Part shown: in pieces, positions 14,453-23,652 of the stretch
How positions within the stretch are numbered: position 1 is the first letter of the stretch
Layout: each line of letters starts with the position of its first letter
Source: UBA11710 sp049287025
Lineage (GTDB): Bacteria > Patescibacteriota > Patescibacteriia > Magasanikbacterales > UBA922
Direction of reading: 5' to 3'
Length of the DNA: 54,583 nucleotides
Assembly (NCBI GenBank): GCA_049287025.1
Contig: JBAQFA010000019.1
Location: forward strand, 1 to 54,583
Notes under the pieces: generated by a model
The model's database searches: none
Told to the model about the DNA's origin: nothing
The model's input: the letters and a program-made list of their open reading frames with translations, nothing else
Position numbers and translations under genes: made by a program

Positions 14453-14815
14453 TTAATCTTTAGTAAGTATTTTAGTATTTTCTATTAGATTCATTCTAAA
14501 TTCAAAACCCATTTTTTCAAATCCATATTTTTCATAAAAACTATGTACATCTGGTTTTGACATTTTACTAGTGCCAATTAGTTTGTAGCATCCACGTTCT
14601 TTCGCTTCTTCAACTAATAACTTAACTAATTCTTTACCCAAGCCTCGACTGCGATAGTCTGGCTCAATATAAACATTTTCCATAAGTCCATAAGGCTCTT
14701 TATGTCTATCTTGAAAAATAACATACAAATACGCCCAACCCATCGCCTTACCATCTTCTTCTAAACTAATTTTTACAGAATATGAATCTTTTTTTACTTC
14801 TTTTTTTACTTCCAT
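14453..14815 (-). CDS. GNAT-family N-acetyltransferase
   Basis: The 120-residue protein contains NVYIEPDYRSRGLGKELVKL, the acetyl-CoA pyrophosphate loop (RxxGxG), followed by AKERGCYKLIGTSKMSKPDVHSF-type strands and the C-terminal YEKYGFEKMGFEF. The substrate is unknown. Its ATG overlaps the 3' end of the YvcK-like gene by 10 bases, so the two are translationally coupled. Confidence 0.88.
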   Translation of the reverse strand: MEVKKEVKKDSYSVKISLEEDGKAMGWAYLYVIFQDRHKEPYGLMENVYIEPDYRSRGLGKELVKLLVEEAKERGCYKLIGTSKMSKPDVHSFYEKYGFEKMGFEFRMNLIENTKILTKD

Positions 14816-15777
14816 ATAATTTTATTTAAAATTTTTCCTAATTTAGCTGGACATAATCCACCAGTAGTTCTTTCAAAATTACCAGTCACTACATTATACT
14901 CTGGAATATTTTGCCTATCATTAATAATTAAATTCCATTTTTTTTCTTTATAGTAATGATTTTGCTTTTTATCTAATTTAGCATTATCAAAAATAATTAA
15001 ATCAATTTTACGTGGTAAATAAGCTTGCAATTCTAAAACAAATTCACTTAGCTTACCTGGACCTTTTTCACCAATTTTTTCATAAGCATTACCACACACA
15101 TAAATTAATTTGGCTTTTGACTGCTTGATTGCGTCTTTAATCCCCTGGGGCAAAACAGCAGCCACCACACTGGTATAGAGACTTCCTGGACCCATAATAA
15201 TATAATCAGCTTCTTTTAATTCTTTTATAGTTCCGCTACTGGCTTTAACTTTAGGCTCTAACCAAAGCTTTTTTATTCTTGATGAAGCGCTTTTCTCTGG
15301 CCGATCAATTTTACCTTCAGTTTTTAAAATTTGTCCATTGACTAACTCAGCTACCAAATCAGATTGTTGTAAGCTATTTGGATAAACATGACCAACGGCG
15401 CCCACTGCTTGTTCCAAAGCCCGTACAGCTGACATATAATCTTTGGCATACTTTTCTGCCCAAACCAAAAATAAATTACCCAAATCGTGTTTATCTAATT
15501 TACCACAATTTTCAAAACGATTACGATAAAATATTTTTTTCAAAACATCATAATCATATGGAGACATAGCGAGAACTGCCCGCATCACATCACCTGGTGG
15601 TAAAGTTTTAAATTCTTTTCGCAACAAGCCAGATGAACCATTGGAATCACTCGTAGATACTACGGCTGATAATTTTACTTTATCACCAAAATTTTTTACA
15701 GCGTTAATTGAAATAGCCGAGCCATTGCCTCCGCCGATTATAACAATTTTTTTAAGCATTGATTTAGACTGAGACAT
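14806..15777 (-). CDS. YvcK/CofD-like protein (gluconeogenesis factor family)
   Basis: The 323-residue protein starts with IVIIGGGNGSA, a nucleotide-binding loop, followed by VVSTSDSNGSSGLLR and LPPGDVMRAVLAM, and later ADYIIMGPGSLYTSVV and VTGNF. This is the YvcK family, which binds UDP-sugars and affects carbon routing and cell-wall synthesis. GlmS and a GlmU-type domain in the same strand block agree with a link to UDP-GlcNAc, though this is inference. Confidence 0.88.
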   Translation of the reverse strand: MSQSKSMLKKIVIIGGGNGSAISINAVKNFGDKVKLSAVVSTSDSNGSSGLLRKEFKTLPPGDVMRAVLAMSPYDYDVLKKIFYRNRFENCGKLDKHDLGNLFLVWAEKYAKDYMSAVRALEQAVGAVGHVYPNSLQQSDLVAELVNGQILKTEGKIDRPEKSASSRIKKLWLEPKVKASSGTIKELKEADYIIMGPGSLYTSVVAAVLPQGIKDAIKQSKAKLIYVCGNAYEKIGEKGPGKLSEFVLELQAYLPRKIDLIIFDNAKLDKKQNHYYKEKKWNLIINDRQNIPEYNVVTGNFERTTGGLCPAKLGKILNKIIWK

Positions 15778-15798
15778 AATATTGATTTAAAATGATTA

Positions 15799-16455
15799 TT
15801 AATTTAAATTCAAAAATTTATAAACCTTAGGATCTTCCAAAGAACCAACAATCAGATCTGCCTGACTAAAATCTCCAAAACTCCAACGTGGATCTGGCAC
15901 AGCAATACATTTCATACCCGCCCGCTTGGCTGCTACTACCCCATTTTCCGCGTCTTCAAACACCACACACTCTTCTGGTTTCACGCCTAACTTTTTTGCT
16001 GTATGTAAAAAAATCGCTGGATCAGGCTTACCCACATGTTCCACATGATCAGCCGAAATAAATTCATCCATATGATCACCAAAATCAAATCTCTCTACTA
16101 CGATATCTATCACAGTCAAAGGAGCCCCAGAAGCAATCGCTTGTTTCAAGCCTTTTTCTCTGCCATATTTAACCAATTTTTCTGCTCCAGGCATCAGCTT
16201 GGTTAATTCTTTATACACATTAATCATCCACTCATTTCTAATAGACAAATAATCTTCTTCAGTATAACTTGGTATAAGATTTTCTCTTATCCATTTAGCA
16301 TTTTCTTTGCCACTGCCACCAGTCAACTGGCGCACTATTTCTGGCGTTAATTCCACTCCATATTTACCAAAATTTTCTCGATCAAAATCCAACCAGTGAA
16401 TCATACTATCCACTAGTAATCCATCCATGTCATAAATTATTGCACGAATACCCAT
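15799..16455 (-). CDS. HAD-superfamily sugar phosphatase-like hydrolase
   Basis: The 218-residue protein has HAD motif I DMDGLLVDS (residues 9-17), motif II AIASGAP, the lysine in GKPDPAIF, and motif IV VFEDAENGV. The cap is helical (subfamily I). It resembles beta-phosphoglucomutase and 2-deoxyglucose-6-phosphate phosphatase. The stop of glmS is 3 bases upstream, so they form an operon. Confidence 0.85.
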   Translation of the reverse strand: MGIRAIIYDMDGLLVDSMIHWLDFDRENFGKYGVELTPEIVRQLTGGSGKENAKWIRENLIPSYTEEDYLSIRNEWMINVYKELTKLMPGAEKLVKYGREKGLKQAIASGAPLTVIDIVVERFDFGDHMDEFISADHVEHVGKPDPAIFLHTAKKLGVKPEECVVFEDAENGVVAAKRAGMKCIAVPDPRWSFGDFSQADLIVGSLEDPKVYKFLNLN

Positions 16456-16457
16456 AT

Positions 16458-18296
16458 TTACTCCACGGTAACTGATTTAGCTAAATTACGTGGCCTATCA
16501 ACATCCCTACCAAGCATTACTGCGGTATGATAAGCAAATAACTGCAAAGGAAGTGTATTTAATAATGGTTCTAACAATTCCATGGTATCTGGAACATAGA
16601 TAACATCTTCAGCCAATTCTTTGGCGCATTCATCACCTTCGGTTGCGAGTAAAATAATTGGTGATTTGCGCGCTTTTACTTCTTCAATATTACTCCGCAT
16701 TTTTTCATAAAGTTGATCCTTAACCATAATAGCAAAAGTCGGAAACTCTGGAGATAACAAAGCAATTGGACCGTGTTTCATTTCTCCACCTGGATAAGCC
16801 TCAGCATGAACATAAGAAATTTCCTTTAGTTTCAGAGAACCTTCTAGAGCTACGGGATAATTTATTCCTCTACCCAAAAACATCATATCTCTGTGATCTT
16901 TATATTTTTCTGCCAATTTTTTAATTTTATCATTCTGTTCCAAAACTTTATTCATTTTTTCTGGAATTTCTAGTAAAGCTTTTATTAATCTTTGCCCAGT
17001 AGCTAGTGTCACCCGTTTGAGACGACCAAATTGAATGGCATACAAAATCATTATGGCCACCATATTAGTATAAGCTTTGGTGGATGCCACAGCTAATTCT
17101 GGACCAGCGTGAATATAGGTACCACCATCAGTTTCCCGCGCAATCGTGGATCCAACCACGTTAACAATTCCCCGGACAAACGCGCCTTTTCTCTTGGCTT
17201 CACGTACTGCCGCCAATGTATCAGCCGTTTCACCAGATTGAGAAATCGCAAATACCAAAGTCTTGTCTGTAATAATCGGATCACGATAACGAAATTCTGA
17301 AGCATAATCAACCTCAGTCGGTATTCCAGCCAACCTTTCAAAAGCATATTTACCAACCATGGCGGCATAACTAGCTGTGCCACAAGCAATCAAAACAATC
17401 CGTTCAATACTTCTCATTTCATCGTCAGTCATATTGAGACCACCAAGATGAGCTGTACCTTCATCCAAATTTACCCGGCCACGAATCGCATCTTCAAAAA
17501 CTGTGGGCTGATCATGAATTTCTTTTAACATAAAATTTTCATAACCTTGCTTTTGCGCCTGTTCATCATTCCATTCAATCTCTTCTATGTGTTTTGTAAT
17601 CAATTCATCTTTCAAATTATAAATTTTTACCTCATCTTTTTTTATTTCTGCAATTTCACCGTCTTCCAAAAACATCACTTTCTTGGTATAAGCAAGCATT
17701 GGCGTCGCATCACTCGCTATATAATGTTCATTTTCTCCCATACCAATCACCAAGGGGCTACCTAAACGGGCAGCAATTAATTCTTCTGGGTGATCAGCAT
17801 GCATAACAACAAGACCATAAGTACCACGTACATGGGCTAGAGCTGTTTCTACCGCCAATTTTAAATCACCTTGATAGTGTGTTTCAATAAGATGAGCTAA
17901 AACTTCGGTATCAGTCTCAGATACAAATTTATGATCAGACATTTTTTCTTTCAGTTCCCGATAGTTTTCTATAATCCCATTATGGACAATAACTAATTTA
18001 CCATCACAACCAAAATGGGGATGAGCATTTTGTTCTGTCACCCCGCCATGTGTCGCCCAACGGGTATGAGCTATACCTACAGTTCCATTCAAATCTCTAT
18101 TCTTTACCTTATCCGCAAGCATATCAATTTTCCCTACTGCTTTGACCAATTCTATATGATTCTTGCTATCTGCTATCTGATCACTGAACACCGCCACCCC
18201 GGCCGAATCATAACCACGATATTCAAGTCGGCGCAATCCACCAATTAAAATTGGCAACGCCTGTTTATTTCCAATGTATCCAACTATTCCACACAT
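16458..18296 (-). CDS. glmS: Glutamine--fructose-6-phosphate aminotransferase
   Basis: The 612-residue length and domains match GlmS: MCGIVGYIG with the N-terminal Cys nucleophile, LRRLEYRGYDSAGV, TRWATHGG, then two SIS isomerase domains (IACGTASYAA, ISQSGETADTLAA, FLGRGINYPVALEGSLKLKE) and the end RPRNLAKSVTVE. It makes glucosamine-6-phosphate, the first step to UDP-GlcNAc and peptidoglycan. The following HAD gene is 2 bases away. No glmS ribozyme is visible in the 30 bases of upstream space. Confidence 0.97.
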   Translation of the reverse strand: MCGIVGYIGNKQALPILIGGLRRLEYRGYDSAGVAVFSDQIADSKNHIELVKAVGKIDMLADKVKNRDLNGTVGIAHTRWATHGGVTEQNAHPHFGCDGKLVIVHNGIIENYRELKEKMSDHKFVSETDTEVLAHLIETHYQGDLKLAVETALAHVRGTYGLVVMHADHPEELIAARLGSPLVIGMGENEHYIASDATPMLAYTKKVMFLEDGEIAEIKKDEVKIYNLKDELITKHIEEIEWNDEQAQKQGYENFMLKEIHDQPTVFEDAIRGRVNLDEGTAHLGGLNMTDDEMRSIERIVLIACGTASYAAMVGKYAFERLAGIPTEVDYASEFRYRDPIITDKTLVFAISQSGETADTLAAVREAKRKGAFVRGIVNVVGSTIARETDGGTYIHAGPELAVASTKAYTNMVAIMILYAIQFGRLKRVTLATGQRLIKALLEIPEKMNKVLEQNDKIKKLAEKYKDHRDMMFLGRGINYPVALEGSLKLKEISYVHAEAYPGGEMKHGPIALLSPEFPTFAIMVKDQLYEKMRSNIEEVKARKSPIILLATEGDECAKELAEDVIYVPDTMELLEPLLNTLPLQLFAYHTAVMLGRDVDRPRNLAKSVTVE

Positions 18297-18298
18297 AA

Positions 18299-18331
18299 AA
18301 ATTAGTTAAAAGTATAAAGTTAAAAGTTTAT
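18299..18331. repeat. Intergenic word repeat (AGTTAAAAGT type)
   Basis: AGTTAAAAGTATAAAGTTAAAAG and a further partial copy fill the gap between glmS and the oxidoreductase gamma gene. Confidence 0.4.
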
Positions 18332-18807
18332 AAAGTACCAAATTGAAAAGCCTGCTGATTCAATTCCCAATTCGCTTTCTTGCTTAATTTCTTTTCTAAT
18401 AATTCAAATACTTGTTCTGTTTTTAAAATATTTTTTTCTTGTAATAACTTAGTAATCAACCCTAAAAAGAAAATATTATAACTTACTTTTTCAATTTTTT
18501 GATCTGATAATTTTTCTACGAAATCATTAATATCATAACTCATAATTCCTGATTCATAATTCTCCATCCGTATCCTTGCTTGTTCTGACATCACTAACAA
18601 AATATCTGGCTTGGTAAACTTTGGATAAGAAATTTCTTGGTCACTAATAATTAAAAAAGACAATGATACTCCACCACGTTGTTCAAGTCCGTAATTAGGA
18701 ATCTGGGAAACAAAAAATCCATTATTAAAACTGGCTTGAGTTAATAAATCAGAAATAAGTTGTATACCCTGGCCACCATCGCCAGCGAGAAGTATTTTTA
18801 AAATCAT
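18328..18807 (-). CDS. 2-oxoacid:ferredoxin oxidoreductase, gamma subunit
   Basis: ATG 18807 gives a 159-residue protein starting MILKILLAGDGGQGIQ, the gamma-subunit signature, followed by QIPNYGLEQRGGVSLSFLIIS and PDILLVMS. Together with the beta and alpha genes upstream it would oxidise a 2-oxoacid with CoA and ferredoxin to acyl-CoA. The longer open frame to 18843 is rejected because its extra codons are read from an AGATAACA-type intergenic repeat. No separate ferredoxin-like delta subunit is seen. Confidence 0.88.
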   Translation of the reverse strand: MILKILLAGDGGQGIQLISDLLTQASFNNGFFVSQIPNYGLEQRGGVSLSFLIISDQEISYPKFTKPDILLVMSEQARIRMENYESGIMSYDINDFVEKLSDQKIEKVSYNIFFLGLITKLLQEKNILKTEQVFELLEKKLSKKANWELNQQAFQFGTL

Positions 18808-18886
18808 AAATACAATTATCAAATAGCAGATAACAAATAACAATTTGCTATCTGTTATCTGTTATCTGCTGATTGATTATACCTAA
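18808..18886. repeat. Intergenic word repeat (AGATAACA/TGTTATCT type)
   Basis: AGCAGATAACAAATAACA is followed by inverted copies GCTATCTGTTATCTG and TTATCTGCTG. Similar words with the same spacing occur at 38942-39045 and 41925-42000. The last ten residues of the beta subunit (IINQQITDNR) are encoded by this repeat. Confidence 0.65.
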
Positions 18887-19543
18887 TTTAAACACTTCTT
18901 TTAGTCCATTTAATTTATCTACTGTTTGCACTCCCACTGTCTTCCAATTCGTCGGACAAAAACTCAAAACCTCTACCAAAGAAAAATGGCCCGCTTGTTG
19001 TGTTTGAACCGCTTTTTCTAAATAGTCTTGCAATTGTTTCACTTCATTGACTGCTGTCCGCGCCAAAAATGCTCCGGGTTTTACTATATCTTTTAATAAC
19101 TCTGGACCAAAAAATGGTTCTTCAATATTCCCGGCTGGACTCGTTGGTGTGATTTGCCCGTGCAAAGTCGTTGGCGCTGTTTGACCACCAGTCATACCAT
19201 AAACCGTATTATTAGTGACAATCACAGTAATTGGTTCGTCACGTTTGGCCGCATGAATTAGTGATTGCAACCCTATAGCATAAGCTCCACCATCACCTAC
19301 GAGAGCAAAACAAACTGAATTATTTCTGGCGCGTTTGAAACCCATCATGGTTGGAACTACTCGTCCATGATGCGTTTGAAAAGTATTGATTGGCAAAAAA
19401 TTCCAAGCGAGTAAGGCACAACCAATATCCAAACCCAAAACCGCTTGTTTTTGTAAACTAAGTTTTTCCAAAGTTTTATTCATCATCATGAGTGTAATTG
19501 GATAACCACACCCTGGACAAAATTTTGCTAGATTTTCGGACAT
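18848..19543 (-). CDS. 2-oxoacid:ferredoxin oxidoreductase, beta (TPP-binding) subunit
   Basis: The 231-residue protein begins MSENLAKFCPGCGYP, the CPGCG signature, then LDIGCALL, LVGDGGAYAIG (thiamine diphosphate motif, GDGG in place of GDGD) and TNNTVYGMTGGQTAPTT. It holds TPP and carries out decarboxylation of the 2-oxoacid. The C-terminal residues are read from the adjacent word repeat. An unrelated gene separates it from the alpha subunit gene. Confidence 0.92.
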   Translation of the reverse strand: MSENLAKFCPGCGYPITLMMMNKTLEKLSLQKQAVLGLDIGCALLAWNFLPINTFQTHHGRVVPTMMGFKRARNNSVCFALVGDGGAYAIGLQSLIHAAKRDEPITVIVTNNTVYGMTGGQTAPTTLHGQITPTSPAGNIEEPFFGPELLKDIVKPGAFLARTAVNEVKQLQDYLEKAVQTQQAGHFSLVEVLSFCPTNWKTVGVQTVDKLNGLKEVFKLGIINQQITDNR

Positions 19544-19609
19544 AATATAGACTTAGGACTTGGGATATAAAGGATAAAAGGTAAAAAAATGTTCATATGT
19601 CTTATAGCT

Positions 19610-20155
19610 TCAAGAACCAGAAATTAATGAATCCATCTTTTTAAATAAACCCATTCTAATCGCAATGGATACATCATTTGTAAATTTACCATCTAATTTT
19701 TGTTTATTAAATTTATTCCTTAATCGCATAATAAACCGATACAATCTCAATTCACTATCATTTTGTGAATCCTTTCGAGGAAGTCGATGATTATTGTCTA
19801 TAAATATTAGACACTCATCAATTTTGTCCCTAAGTGCCTGTAATCTTTCTTTCTTAAAAAACTGACCGTCAACAATTAAACCAATTTCTTCAAATTTTCT
19901 AATTGCCTTCGGACTTAAATCATGTTCACGATTAATCCTTTCTAACCATCCAGCCAATGAAGCCTCCTCTTCGCCAGCCCCGGCAGATTGTTTTGGTATT
20001 CTTCCATTTTGTGCAACAAAAATCTCTAATCTAGACAACCATTCATCTTCCCTAATTGAAATATTATTTTTTAAAAACGAATCCGGAGATATTTTAGACG
20101 ACGAACTTCTCATGGACCAATCTACAGATCCCTCAACCCTAGGTATATGTGCCAT
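19610..20155 (-). CDS. Hypothetical protein resembling helicase-associated (HA) domains
   Basis: The 181-residue protein contains WLSRLEIFVAQNGRIP, a gap, SLAGWLERIN and LSPKAIRKFEEIGLIVD, which follows the W..L..F....G..P....LG.W......L.......L..LG rhythm of helicase-associated domains; a second weaker copy (CLIFIDNNHRLPRK to RLYRFIMRLRNKF) follows. Such domains may bind nucleic acid. It lies between the alpha and beta genes of the oxidoreductase, flanked by a 10-bp direct repeat CTTATAGCTT (19601-19610 and 20190-20199), as if inserted there. Confidence 0.55.
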   Translation of the reverse strand: MAHIPRVEGSVDWSMRSSSSKISPDSFLKNNISIREDEWLSRLEIFVAQNGRIPKQSAGAGEEEASLAGWLERINREHDLSPKAIRKFEEIGLIVDGQFFKKERLQALRDKIDECLIFIDNNHRLPRKDSQNDSELRLYRFIMRLRNKFNKQKLDGKFTNDVSIAIRMGLFKKMDSLISGS

Positions 20156-20190
20156 ATTTAAGGAATTAGAAATAATTAAATACTTACACC

Positions 20191-21228
20191 TTATAGCTTA
20201 TCACTTACAGCTTCAACAATCTCCTCCACCTCAATCCCCAACCCTGGTTTTTGTAAATATTCAAAACTAACATCAACTTCTGGCGCTAAATGATCACGAA
20301 CCAAACGCGCCAACTGACCAAAGCTGGATTCTACTACAACAATCTTTTTTACATTATTTTTTAAAAACAAATTATCTAATTGTTTTTTTGGAAATGGACG
20401 CAAAGTAATTGGACGAAACAACCCCGCCCTGACGTTTTGTTCACGCAATTCATCTACCGCCATTTTTGCTACTGCACCCACAATGCCATGCGCAATAAGT
20501 AAATATTCAGCCTCATCTGTGTTATATACTTCTGCCTTAGCAATTTCTTCACCCACTTTATCAAAATCTTCTTTAGCCCGGACAAGTTCGTCATTTAGTT
20601 CTTCTTCCAAAGTATAAATATTTGGCCAATGAACTATTTTACCTTCTTGCACTAGTGAATGAGCTGGAATATTTTCTAAATCTTTATAAACATTCAAATC
20701 AACAGCTTGGCGAGTTTTCAACATATAACCATCAGTCAAAACTACTGCCGGAAAACGGTATTGCCAAGCATCATTAAAAGCCTGGCGTGTTAATAAATAT
20801 AATTCAGTCAAACTAGAAGGTGAATAAACTAAACGCAAACCTTCACCATTACCACCAAAACAAGCTAGAATAACTTCTTGTTGTGAATAAATCACTGTAC
20901 CAGAACTTGGGCCCCCGCGCTGACCTACAATCAAAACCACTGGCAAACGCATGGCCTCGGCCATAGAAAAACTATCTTGGAGTAATATATGCCCTGGCCC
21001 AGATGAAGCAGAAAAAGATTTTTCGCCCGCCAATACTGCCCCACAAACCGCAAAACCAGCCGCAATTTCATCTTCAGTTTGCAAACACTTTTTTCCACTC
21101 GCCATCCACCCCGACAAAATTTCACAAGTTGGCGTAATTGGATAACCAAACATTGACTGCACATCAGCATCATGACAAGCTTGTAATACCACATCATAAC
21201 CATGCATTAATTTTTTATTATTCTCCAT
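20191..21228 (-). CDS. 2-oxoacid:ferredoxin oxidoreductase, alpha subunit
   Basis: The 345-residue protein matches the alpha (pyrimidine-binding plus transketolase C-like) subunit: GYPITPTCEIL, QTEDEIAAGFAVCGAVLAG, FSASSGPGHILLQ and GQRGGPSSGT, with a C-terminal domain containing RPITLRPFP. With the beta and gamma genes it forms a KorAB- or VorAB-like complex that passes electrons to ferredoxin. The exact substrate (2-oxoglutarate, pyruvate or branched 2-oxoacid) cannot be read. The final residues are encoded in a GCTGTAAG/GCTATAAG word repeat. Confidence 0.9.
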   Translation of the reverse strand: MENNKKLMHGYDVVLQACHDADVQSMFGYPITPTCEILSGWMASGKKCLQTEDEIAAGFAVCGAVLAGEKSFSASSGPGHILLQDSFSMAEAMRLPVVLIVGQRGGPSSGTVIYSQQEVILACFGGNGEGLRLVYSPSSLTELYLLTRQAFNDAWQYRFPAVVLTDGYMLKTRQAVDLNVYKDLENIPAHSLVQEGKIVHWPNIYTLEEELNDELVRAKEDFDKVGEEIAKAEVYNTDEAEYLLIAHGIVGAVAKMAVDELREQNVRAGLFRPITLRPFPKKQLDNLFLKNNVKKIVVVESSFGQLARLVRDHLAPEVDVSFEYLQKPGLGIEVEEIVEAVSDKL

Positions 21229-21256
21229 ATTTTTCTTATGTCTTAAATCCTAAGTC

Positions 21257-22447
21257 TCATGTCTTCAACAATTCCATTTCTTTCCCCACCTTTACAAACG
21301 CCTCCACACACTTATCAATTTGTTCCAAAGAATGCCCGGCCGATATCTGCACCCGAATTCTCGCTTGGCCTTCTGGCACGACTGGATAACTAAAACCAAT
21401 TACATAAATTCCTTCTTCCAATAATTTGTTGGACATTTCTTTAGCTACTTTAGCATCATAAAGCATTACTGGCGCAATCGGATGATCTGTACCATGAAGT
21501 TCAAAACCAGCTTCTGTCATTTTTTCTCTAAAATGTTTTGTATTCTCCCGCAATTTATTTAAACTATCTTTTGTAGTTGAAAGTAAATCCAAAATCTTGA
21601 TTGAAGTCCCAACCATTACTGGCGCTAAAGTATTAGAAAACAAATAAGGTCTAGATTTTTGTCGTAAATATTCTATTATTTCTTTTTTACCAGATGTAAA
21701 GCCACCAGTTGCTCCACCCAAAGCCTTACCTAAAGTAGAAGTGATTATATCAACTCTACCCTCTACTCCGCAATATTCCGCTGTCCCTCGGCCATTTTCA
21801 CCCACAAACCCTGTGGAATGAGAATCATCCACCATTACAATGGCATCATATTTATCAGCTAAATCACAAATTTCTTTCAGCTTGGCTGTATCACCATCCA
21901 TACTAAATACACCATCAGTCGCAATCATTCTAAATCTTTTGGTTTGGGTTTGTTGCAAAATATTTTCTAGTTCTTCCATATTACTATGGGTATAACGATG
22001 ACGCTCGGCTTTACACAGACGCACTCCATCAATAATAGAAGCATGATTGAGTTGGTCAGAAATAATCGCATCCGCATCAGTTAATAATGTTTCAAACAAA
22101 CCACCGTTAGCATCAAAACAAGAAGAATATAAAATTGTATCTTCTGTCCCAAGAAAATTACTGATCTTGGTTTCTAATTCTTTGTGTTGTTCCTGAGTAC
22201 CACAAATAAAACGCACTGAACTCATACCATAGCCCCATTTATCTAGTGCCTCATGCGCGGTTTTGATAACTTCGGGATGATTGGCCAAACCCAAATAATT
22301 ATTCGCACAAAAATTTAAAACTTCTTTGCCTTTTACAGAAATCATTACTCCTTGCTTGCCCTGCAAAAAACGTTCATCTTTGGAAAGACCAGCTTCTTTT
22401 ATTTCTTTTAGTTGTCCAGCCAAATGTTCTTTTATTTTATTATACAT
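21257..22447 (-). CDS. kbl: Glycine C-acetyltransferase (2-amino-3-ketobutyrate CoA ligase)
   Basis: The 396-residue protein is an alpha-oxoamine synthase: NFCANNYLGLANHPEV, GMSSVRFICGTQEQHKELE, MVDDSHSTGFVGENGRG and the PLP lysine in STLGKALGG. FICGTQEQH is typical of Kbl rather than BioF. It cleaves 2-amino-3-oxobutyrate with CoA to glycine and acetyl-CoA. The tdh-like gene is immediately upstream, completing a threonine degradation pathway. Confidence 0.93.
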   Translation of the reverse strand: MYNKIKEHLAGQLKEIKEAGLSKDERFLQGKQGVMISVKGKEVLNFCANNYLGLANHPEVIKTAHEALDKWGYGMSSVRFICGTQEQHKELETKISNFLGTEDTILYSSCFDANGGLFETLLTDADAIISDQLNHASIIDGVRLCKAERHRYTHSNMEELENILQQTQTKRFRMIATDGVFSMDGDTAKLKEICDLADKYDAIVMVDDSHSTGFVGENGRGTAEYCGVEGRVDIITSTLGKALGGATGGFTSGKKEIIEYLRQKSRPYLFSNTLAPVMVGTSIKILDLLSTTKDSLNKLRENTKHFREKMTEAGFELHGTDHPIAPVMLYDAKVAKEMSNKLLEEGIYVIGFSYPVVPEGQARIRVQISAGHSLEQIDKCVEAFVKVGKEMELLKT

Positions 22448-22465
22448 ATAATTTAATTATCTTTT

Positions 22466-22503
22466 AATCAGTGAGATCCATTATAATCTGTGTAATCAAT
22501 GTT
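22466..22503. repeat. Intergenic word repeat (AATCTGTGTAATC type)
   Basis: AATCAGTGAGATCC and AATCTGTGTAATCAATG fill the gap between kbl and tdh. The words match those at 25228-25332 and in the ends of the GxxExxY element. Confidence 0.5.
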
Positions 22504-23649
22504 TTAAAACTTAAATATCAACTTTGGAAATTTTTCTAATTTCTTCTCAAACTCATCACGGTCAAACGATTTAAAATCTACAACCGACCCTTCATAATTT
22601 TTCAAAACATATTTCTTTATTTTTTCTTGCACACCATTACTTTTATCTTCCAATAATTTCTGAGTCATTTCCCAAGTCTGCCAAATTTGTCGACCAATCA
22701 CAGAATGAATCTGAATGCCATTTCTAATCATCTTTTCAAAATCTTCAATCACAAAATCTCCACTCTTCAAACCAAACAAAACTACATGTCCACCTCGACA
22801 AACTGACTGAATTGCATTATTCACACTGGCATTTGGCCCGGCCATTTCCATCGCCACATCCACACCAACGCCATCAGTTAATTCATTAATTTTTTTAATT
22901 ATATCTTCATCATGTGCCCAGGGTTTTTCCCCTTGTTTTAATTCTAATTTGATAATCTCATCCGCTCCAATTTCTTTGGCCAATTGCAAATTTTCTTCAT
23001 TCATATCAACGGCAATAATTTTTTTCGCTCCCATACCCTTGGCGATAATAATTGCCATTGAACCAATCGCTCCACAACCAAACACGGCAATGCTTTTATC
23101 TTTCAAATCAACCTGGGTGCAAGCATGAACGGCATTACCAAATGGTTCTTGCATCGCGGCAATCTCTGGTTCAATTTTGTTTACATCTGTTGACCACAAA
23201 ATTTTGGCGGGCAATTTGGCATACTCAGCAAAACAACCATCCTGAGCAATTCCAATAATAATATCATCTGCACAAACATGTTTATCACCTTTTAGGCACT
23301 GATAACATTTGCCACAAGTAATATGGGATTCAGCTGACACAATATCACCCACAACGAAATTATATTTTTCTTTTACTTCACTACCCACTTCAACAATTTC
23401 TCCCAATAATTCATGTCCAATAATTCTAATGTCTTTGTTTTCTTTTTCCAAACTAGATAAAACTAGTGGTCCAAATGATGATCGATTCCACATTCCCCGA
23501 TCACTACCACAAAATCCTGCATATTTCATTTTGATTATGACCCAATCTTTTTCTTTAACTTCTAATTTTGGTTCAGGCAAATCTACTAACCAAAAACCTC
23601 TGGTGTCTTCCCAGTTACCTTGTTTTTTATTGTAAACTAGTGCTTTCAT
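22504..23649 (-). CDS. tdh: Zinc-dependent dehydrogenase, probable L-threonine 3-dehydrogenase
   Basis: The 381-residue protein is a medium-chain dehydrogenase: catalytic zinc ligands C47 (GFCGSD), H79 and E80 (GHE), structural zinc cysteines 112, 115, 118 and 126 (CGKCYQC...C), and a Rossmann fold (VFGCGAIGSMA) with an acidic residue in AVDMNEEN that favours NAD. The adjacent kbl makes threonine the likely substrate, giving 2-amino-3-oxobutyrate. Sorbitol or other polyol dehydrogenase activity is an alternative from sequence alone. Confidence 0.82.
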   Translation of the reverse strand: MKALVYNKKQGNWEDTRGFWLVDLPEPKLEVKEKDWVIIKMKYAGFCGSDRGMWNRSSFGPLVLSSLEKENKDIRIIGHELLGEIVEVGSEVKEKYNFVVGDIVSAESHITCGKCYQCLKGDKHVCADDIIIGIAQDGCFAEYAKLPAKILWSTDVNKIEPEIAAMQEPFGNAVHACTQVDLKDKSIAVFGCGAIGSMAIIIAKGMGAKKIIAVDMNEENLQLAKEIGADEIIKLELKQGEKPWAHDEDIIKKINELTDGVGVDVAMEMAGPNASVNNAIQSVCRGGHVVLFGLKSGDFVIEDFEKMIRNGIQIHSVIGRQIWQTWEMTQKLLEDKSNGVQEKIKKYVLKNYEGSVVDFKSFDRDEFEKKLEKFPKLIFKF

Positions 23650-23652
23650 ATA

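Noticed and set aside
16458..18327. glmS ribozyme upstream of glmS
   Set aside because: Only about 30 bases separate the genes and they are a word repeat.
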